64,000 bases of DNA from Deroplatys truncata (taxonomy: Eukaryota > Arthropoda > Insecta > Mantodea > Mantidae): positions 420,741,198 through 420,805,197 of the forward strand of contig CM060990.1 of NCBI GenBank assembly GCA_030765065.1, read 5' to 3'. The position numbers and the translations under genes were made by a program. The first letter of the stretch is position 1. Every line of letters begins with the position of its first letter. Below, one piece after another: positions 57,380 through 64,000 of this stretch. The notes beneath the pieces were generated by a model that was not told where the DNA came from, made no database searches, and saw nothing but the letters and a program-made list of their open reading frames with translations.

Positions 57380-59800
57380 GTTTTATTGAAGTTATACTTT
57401 CATCGTGCCCCTTAAAACCAAGTTCTGCTTACATAAATATAGCAAAGTACCCATAGGTATAATCAGCTGAAAGAACACACTACTCAAACCAACTTATTCG
57501 TTGAATTGAACAATAAACAGCCTTGAATTCTCTTGTAGAGCATCAGCAATGCTATTTGTATTCTTTAAAAAAGTATTCAATTGCAGTTTGCATTTCAGAT
57601 ATTGTGCGAAACGTTTGTGCTTATTTAGAGCCCTCCTTGTGTTCTTATTTCCGAAAAGCCTACCTTAGTCCAAACATTATGAGGTTTATAAATAATTTGA
57701 GTGAAAAAATTGTTTTCTAAATGAGAGCTACCACACAACCACGGGAATTCGGAAAACCAATATTAACATTATAGCATTTACAATACTTTTAAAAGTTACC
57801 TTTTTTTACAGAAATACTTAATAGTGTGGTAAGTCCTCCAAGTGATAAAACGTCTTTATCTCCGCCTTTCCACTTGGAGAACGGTGTCTCAAGTATATTG
57901 CAAAAATCATTAATTGGATTCATTGGCAAACATAACGATAATATTAACTAGCCACCTGTAACGAACACCTCTGGAAGGAAAGCAAAAACTGACGTGATCC
58001 CTGTGTTAGCGGAGCGTAGAAAAGCTTGTTGAGTAAGGAAATGAAAGCATTCTTGCATATTCTGACTGCCCTAGTGCCTCAGGTTTAAAATCGCAGGCAG
58101 AAAAATGCTGGACGTCACGTCATGTCTACCAGATCAACAGAAGGGAAAGACAGAACTTGGCGGACACTGTATCTTCACGTCCACTCCACATATAGTGGTT
58201 AGAGATATAGCATGTGAATACTCCAGAACCTCTTTTTCGTTTTCCATTAATTTGGCGACACTGAAATTTTTTGTGAAGTGTTGCAAAGTAAAGGCACTGC
58301 AGCAGCCTTTAGAAATAACTAGAATAAGAAGTTTCAAATGAGTTTAAGTGCATGATTATTTAATTTTGGCGTAAATAACGTGAAGGGTCCCTTCACTCTC
58401 TTCACCCCAAAAAGTGCCATTGATTTTACTTATAAGTTCCCGTTTTGGTAGACTTCGCATTGCTTTATACAAACATCACACAAACACATCTGATCGTGAT
58501 ACGAGGTTTATTGCACATTATTATATCCATGAGCCCATTACAGCTCTCGTTATGATAATATGTATAATGGTGAGCTTCCTCGCCGCATTCACTTCAGATA
58601 TCCTGCACATCATATAACGCGTTGTCGTTGCTCATTGCAATCTCCCCGAAGGAAGTTATCTGGAATAATAAACGATATAGGATGCTAGCTAGTTATATGC
58701 CTAACATACAGTTTGCATGTTTAGAACAGGTATTGACGTCACGTTTGGATGAGGAGGGATCTTGAGGACAGGTGGAATCTTTTACGATCTCGAAAGTGTT
58801 AATGACGTCACAGACACCCTTGAGGCATGTGGGCTGTATGCAAAGGAAGGAATGAAGGGCGAGTTGAGACCCTTCGCCAGGCAAGAGGGGGCGTTCCGAA
58901 TACAAAATAAGAGTAACAGGATGAGATTAAACCTGTTCGGGGACCCTTCGCCACTGTGACATTCATATAGTCACAAATTCCAAGAACGGGTTGCCACCAA
59001 GTAAGAAAAGGTGCACTGAAAACAGAGAGGGTTGTCATGCATGCTACAACCTGCATATGGTAATTAGTCATTGTCATGCAACTGACCCGAATTGTATGCA
59101 ATGTGCGCCCTCTAGTTAGCAGTGGCAAGAGAGGAAAGAGAGGGGTGCCTTTGAGCGATCACGGACACATCTCCATCTTATTCCGAGAGGAAGGTTCACC
59201 TGGGAAATGCGCTCTATCCCTGTTCGGTCGTTTCTGATGGGGTCCATATCGCGTTCGTAAAAACAGGCTTGCATTTAATGCATCATACATACACCTTAAT
59301 AGAATGTGTGTTTTTTTTTTTGCTTGCTTTGTAATATAATATTCTGTTTCAGATCATATACCATTTTACAGTTTATTTCCTTTTTTAAATTGCTATCCTT
59401 TACTCTGTTTTTGTTTCACGCATTTGAATTAATTCAATTAAAATGCAGAACACTGTCTGGCTGAGCTAGCGGACGGCCTTTCGTCAGAGAAGTGCTATAT
59501 GCAAATAGGTATCCTTTTTCGTTTTGGTAATGGCTAGAACAAATGCTGTTTGTAAAAAAGGTTCATACCAACGTATTTTTATACAGGTTCTCAGGATTTC
59601 GTATGACTTAGCACGAGCATTTATTATCACTATCATACCCCTTTATTTATGTTTTTCATTTATACTTAATTATAGAGGAAATTTGAAGCCGCCAATGAAT
59701 TAAGCAGAAAAGAGTTACCTCATATGTTGTGTCACATAATAGGATTCATTGCAATTATTACAATTTTACACGCAAATTAATTAAGACATTCGAATTGAAT
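57380..59800. other. Intergenic, no feature recognised
   Basis: No gene recognised. Open frames at 57523, 58105, 58414 and 58762-59128 lack recognisable domains. A T run lies at about 59309-59321. Confidence 0.5.
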
Positions 59801-59804
59801 CAAG

Positions 59805-60265
59805 CGGACCAATATCGTTTGTAAGTTTGAAATATTCAAATTAGGTACATTGTGGAAATCAGTATCTAGACTTTCTTTTGTACGTTAAAAAGAGGCAGTG
59901 TCCCGTTGCGGCTTTTCCTTTGTAAGCTTCAAATATGCAAATTAGGGAGAGGGTGATATATGTATTATTCAAATCAGGATACTGGCTTTATTTCCTAAGT
60001 ATAAAAAGAGAGGGGTAAGTTTAAAATATGCAGATTAGTTAAGCGCTGACCGACATAATATGATAATTATGTTGCGTAAACCTGTTGGCTTCCTTTATAA
60101 GTTTAAAAATGGAAAATTAGGGAAAGCGTTGACCTATATAATATGCAAACCAGGTACACATAGCTCTGTCGGCTTCCTTTGTAAGATTAAAAACTATAAA
60201 TTAAGGAAAGGGGTGACCGACATATACAAATTAAGTAGACGTAACCCGTCTGCTCCAGGTCATTA
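59805..60265 (+). repeat. Degenerate tandem repeat, about five units of 85-100 bp
   Basis: TTTGTAAG followed by an A-rich stretch, then CAAATTAGG, recurs near 59818, 59920, 59990, 60095 and 60178. GGCTTCCTTT, AGGGAAAG and GACCGACATA are also shared between units. Confidence 0.7.
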
Positions 60266-60539
60266 ATGGACAACCCCTGAACGGACGGATAGCATCGGAT
60301 CGAAAGTTTTCAGTCCAAAATTCAACACGCATACATATAGTTCTAAAATATTAAATGCCACTTAACGTGGTTATGTTAGGAGTACGCGTGTGATTCTGCC
60401 TTTCGTTTATCTAGGTTATACAAAGCTCCTAGAACAACATCAGGTTTAAGTTCCTGAAGAGTAAACTTGGGACCGGTATAGTAATTGATGTGCTCCCTTG
60501 CGTTTGCATCCTGCCTTTTCTCGGTTTCTCTAGCACTTA

Positions 60540-60860
60540 TCTGTGGTATATAGAGGAAGTATTGCGCCCCATTTAAAAATATGATATCGACATGATACCG
60601 CAATTATGAATTTTGAAATCCCCACTATAAAACTTAGCTTTTTGTTTTAAATTAAAAGGTCAGCGCAAGGTGCGTTTATGTGCTGTGTGTGAACAGCATA
60701 ACTCAAAACAACGAAAAGGTGGATAAATATCACACTTCATAGATTTTAGGACACCAAGAGAAGGTTTTCAAGAAAATTACCATCGTAAACACTCGTTTCT
60801 GTGAACAAATGTGAAGTATTTGGCATTTTCTTAAATGTGTATTAACTGTTGAATAAAATA
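60540..60860 (-). repeat. Hairpin-family copy, partial
   Basis: GGAAGTATTGCGCCCCATTT, GTGAACAGCATAACTCAAAA, CGAAAAGGTGGATAAATA and GGTTTTCAAGAAAATTACCA match the family in the minus orientation. The array-like segment near the hairpin is disrupted. Confidence 0.55.
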
Positions 60861-61379
60861 TCCTATGTTTGAGACATTGTTATTATAAAAACTATATCTT
60901 TTGAATGTTGTATGAATGCGAATGTGTTATACATGGTGGAAAAATGAGCCAACAAGTTACACAAAGAAAAAGGGCTCATCAAAACTACCATGTGTGTCAG
61001 AGGACAAGTTTTCGTAGCATTAGCAGTTATCCCTTGTTTCATGCTTACATTTTCCCGTGGTGAAGTCCATCATCTGATAAAACCTGTTCGAAAACGTGAG
61101 TTATTTTATATTTCTTCTCCTCCTTCGCACTCGTTATTTATAACGAAAATCGACTAGTTATGAAAACGTTTCAACGTTTTCTTCGGTATGTTGCACAAAG
61201 TCCCAATTCTTGAATTTGATATCTCTCCTGGTTGAAGATATCGCTCCTGGGTAAACAAGTTAATGTGGAAAATAAAATAAATAAAACTAACTATACATAA
61301 CAGTTGATACAAATGGCATGTATATATGGGAATTTGCAAGGAGTGGAGAAATGCGGAATTCAAACTATTTATAGTGCTT

Positions 61380-61412
61380 TAAAATAAATAAATAAATAAA
61401 GAAATAAAGAAA
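61380..61412. repeat. AAAT/AAAG microsatellite
   Basis: Tandem AAAT units followed by AAAG variants. Confidence 0.8.
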
Positions 61413-61584
61413 TTCATTAACCAAGGAAAATGGTCCATGATAACAAATAGGTGCAACTAACTCAAAATAAATTCTCAGAAGCATGAAAATGTGCCTAACA
61501 CACACAACAATAAATATGTATTCGTTTTTCCAGTACTTGCTTTAATGCATGTAACTGCAATTAAACCCTATTACTTTCCACTAC

Positions 61585-61698
61585 TTATCCACAGTGAACG
61601 GAATATTGCATTCTACCAGGAAATTCGATACCAAGATTTCACCAGAAGTACACTTTTGTACACTCCCTGAATTAAGAAAACAGCATTTTCAGAAAACG

Positions 61699-61736
<38 letters not shown>

Positions 61737-62160
61737 TATAAACAACAGAACTCAAAAACGAAAAGCAAGTTGAGTATCAAACTTGGTATTTAAGTTGAAC
61801 ATCTTCCAAGGATGCATGATGAAGATGTCTAAGAATATCCCCCACCAAAATCTACTCTCTACATGGAAGAATTGTCATTTCTTCTATCTCAAACATGGCT
61901 GCAACGATACTGCATAAAATACCATAGATTTAAGATATTTACATGAGGATTGAAATGTGTATCTTGAATTTTCTGGAAATAGCCTGTGAAGTCCTCTTCA
62001 TTCTGAACACTTTTGTATAATTGATAAACCGTAGGGGATAGACAAAGACTTACTACCTAAAAGCACACAATTTGTGTCAGTTTTTTCCCGAGTTAACCAT
62101 TTTCGAGATATTCCTTGTTATTGATTTCCATCTCCAAACACATACTTTTCTCAACTGGGT
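61585..62160 (-). repeat. Hairpin-family copy
   Basis: Blocks AATTCGATACCAAGATTTCA, CTCAAAAACGAAAAGCAAG, CAAACTTGGTATTTAAG, TGAATTTTCTGGAAATAGCC and TTTCGAGATATTCC follow the family order of the 36975 copy. A TG microsatellite has expanded inside it at 61704-61734. Confidence 0.65.
61704..61734. repeat. TG dinucleotide microsatellite
   Basis: Uninterrupted TG run of about 15 units inside a hairpin-family copy. Confidence 0.95.
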
Positions 62161-62326
62161 CGCTATGCGATTTTTTTTGCGCGACCTTGTAAAGAGCACA
62201 GAATTTTACTGACGTCATAACAGCGACACGCTCTTTAAAAATCTGACTATTGCTTTACGTACTATTTCCCACAACAAAACGCTAAATGTGAATTGAAAGT
62301 TGATCTGCGATAACAAGAACTAGGCG

Positions 62327-62330
<4 letters not shown>

Positions 62331-62394
<64 letters not shown>

Positions 62395-62402
62395 AGTAGT
62401 AG
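62331..62402. repeat. Compound trinucleotide microsatellite
   Basis: CAG units (62331-62350) pass into TAG units, then about ten TCG units (62362-62391), then TAG units again. Confidence 0.95.
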
Positions 62403-62554
62403 TAAATTTGTAGATCAATGATAAATCAGTGGCTTTCGCACTTCGACGTAAAGATCTTTTGTGCAGAACTAAATAGAACAACAAGCTTTTTAGAAGAGTG
62501 GGTAGCGAAATGAATGGGAATACAAGACATCAGATTCTTTTTTACTTTAACTAT

Positions 62555-63450
62555 TACTTGTCTAAAGTAAATAAAGGAAGTATGGTATATTCTATCAAAA
62601 AATTCGATATCGAGATTTCATCCGAAATACACGTTTTGAGACTGCCTGAATACTAAACAGAAAAGGATGTTTAGAAGAGGTCCATCTGTAGGAGGTGGTA
62701 TTCTGTGTGTGAATACCATAACTCAAAAACCAAAAATCTGTTAAATACCAACTTTGGTGTAAGCTCAGCGTCTTCTAAGGATGCGACATGAAGGCTTTCA
62801 AGAATGTCCCCCACCTAAAACTATCCGTTACATGAACAAATGTTCGTTATTTGTAATTCTCTAAAAAATGGCTATAATGAATTTGATTAAAATGCTCTAT
62901 GCTAAGCTTTAAATCACAGTATCCATGTATTGAATTTTCTGCGAATAGGCTGTGAATTTCTCTTCATAGGATTTTGTATAATTTTGTATAACTGATAAAT
63001 GGTAAGAGATAGGAAACTACTTGCTACACAGAAAATATAGTACTACTTAAAAGTCACAATTTATATCAAATAACTAGTTCTGTGGCGTTAGCCTATTGCG
63101 AGATACCTATACGTTATCACTGGTTTGAATTTGTAAATACTTCTTGTCATTCTTATAAATTACTATTAGCTGTTCAGTTGTTTCTCGCACTCTTATGGAA
63201 AGAGTGTGGAATTTCAAGGCCACTATATAGTGACACTCTTTTAAACATTAGAATATCGATTGAGCTTACTCTCTCCACCTTGTATCACAACGAAATGTAC
63301 AACAAAGGCATTTCTGCAAATGTGTTGTTTCGATTAACATTAAGTGGATAGAAAAATCTGTTTTCCTAAAAATAGGTTGCAGGAGGTATATGTATTAAAA
63401 ACCGGTAGTGAATAGAGAAAGTCATGTGAAGGTAATACAAGATTTTCACA
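62555..63450 (-). repeat. Near full-length hairpin-family copy
   Basis: The copy runs from the hairpin-side block AAAATTCGATATCGAGATTT through CTCAAAAACCAAAAATCTG, ATTGAATTTTCTGCGAATAG and TTGCGAGATACC to the far end, ATAGAGAAAGTCATGTGAAG (63413-63432). Its length of about 0.9 kb agrees with the 18408-19335 copy. Confidence 0.65.
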
Positions 63451-63779
63451 AGTGGTAAGTTGTTATTCGGTTTTTCTCCTGGTTATGCAAGGAACACTGC
63501 ATTTGAAAGCCATCACAAAGCGATCCAGTTTTTAAACCTATATCGCTTTAACCCATGAGTATTCTTATTCTTAAAACGAAACATGCAAGTGTAGAATGAA
63601 AGCTTATCTCGAGTAACAAAAAGTAGAGAAAAGAATAAGCTTTCTTAGGAAAAGTTCGTAGAAGTTATAAAAAAATAAACTATAATGAATAAAGAAAGTC
63701 AAGTGAGTATATCACATCAGCGGTTATATATACGGATTAAACAATGGAATGACGATAATCCTGCCACCAGGGGGATTAA

Positions 63780-63856
63780 GCGCTAGTGTCGCGTTAAACC
63801 GCAAACAAGGCGGGAAAAAGTTACGAAAGAAAATGGCAGATGGCGCTAGTGTCGCG
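63780..63856. repeat. 14-bp direct repeat flanking a short GC-richer segment
   Basis: GCGCTAGTGTCGCG occurs at 63780-63793 and 63843-63856, just before the LINE copy 4 tail. Confidence 0.8.
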
Positions 63857-63869
63857 AGTATTAGTGTGG

Positions 63870-64000
63870 TGTGATGATGATGAGATGGGGCTTAAGGGCG
63901 CTCAACTGCTATGCTTATTAGCGCCCTTACAATGTATAAAAAATAAAATTGAAAAGTCAAAAAACTAAAAAACCACACACAAACCCGCTTGGTCAAAAAC
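63870..64000 (-). mobile_element. LINE copy 4, 3' end only (runs off the window)
   Basis: A GATGATGATGA tail, then AAGGGCGCT ... AGCGCCCTT and an A-rich 3' UTR with AACCACACACAAACCCG matching the 3' UTR of copies 1 and 2. The rest lies beyond the window. Confidence 0.8.

Overview
The window looks like insect nuclear DNA, AT-rich and made almost entirely of transposable elements. The main clues are a DUF4817-type (IS630/Tc1/mariner-like) transposase, LINEs of the endonuclease/RT/RNase H type, several tRNA-derived SINEs, decayed LTR retrotransposons and many microsatellites. I found no convincing host gene, no true tRNA or rRNA gene and no bacterial feature. I cannot name the insect order from sequence alone.

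1-16.6 kb: a DNA transposon with long (about 290 bp) terminal inverted repeats and a DUF4817-type transposase gene has been split by a 14,761-bp element, 1003-15763. The inserted element is one giant palindrome. Its two arms of about 7.2 kb differ by only a few percent and flank a spacer of about 375 bp made of roughly 30-bp tandem repeats. It is bounded by a perfect 6-bp target duplication (CTTGAT), ends AG...CT, and has iterated subterminal repeats. Each arm carries the same small open frame with a BED-type zinc finger. The transposase frame is in phase on both sides of the target duplication. This palindrome is the most unusual object in the window. Its ends and duplication length resemble Polinton/Maverick elements, but no Polinton genes are visible.

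16.6-26.8 kb: the C-terminal dimerisation part of a hAT transposase, then noncoding repeats. These include several SINEs, two of them with target duplications, and copies of a dispersed family that ends in a hairpin. The last copy runs into an eleven-unit tandem array of about 121 bp per unit (24777-26100).

26.8-32.7 kb: a full-length LINE on the minus strand, flanked by a 12-bp duplication. ORF1 (zinc knuckles) is intact, while ORF2 (endonuclease, RT, RNase H) is frameshifted.

32.7-48 kb: remnants of at least two LTR retrotransposons, more hairpin-family copies, a SINE inserted in one of them with a 14-bp duplication, and a TTAA-flanked non-autonomous DNA element nested in inverted SINE copies.

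48.1-57.1 kb: a second LINE of the same family with a 13-bp target duplication, interrupted at its ORF1/ORF2 boundary by a third, internally deleted copy.

57.1-64 kb: short tandem repeats, three more hairpin-family copies, microsatellites and the 3' end of a fourth LINE copy running off the window. Nesting gives relative ages: the DUF4817 transposon is older than the palindrome, hairpin-family copies are older than the SINEs inside them, and LINE copy 2 is older than copy 3.
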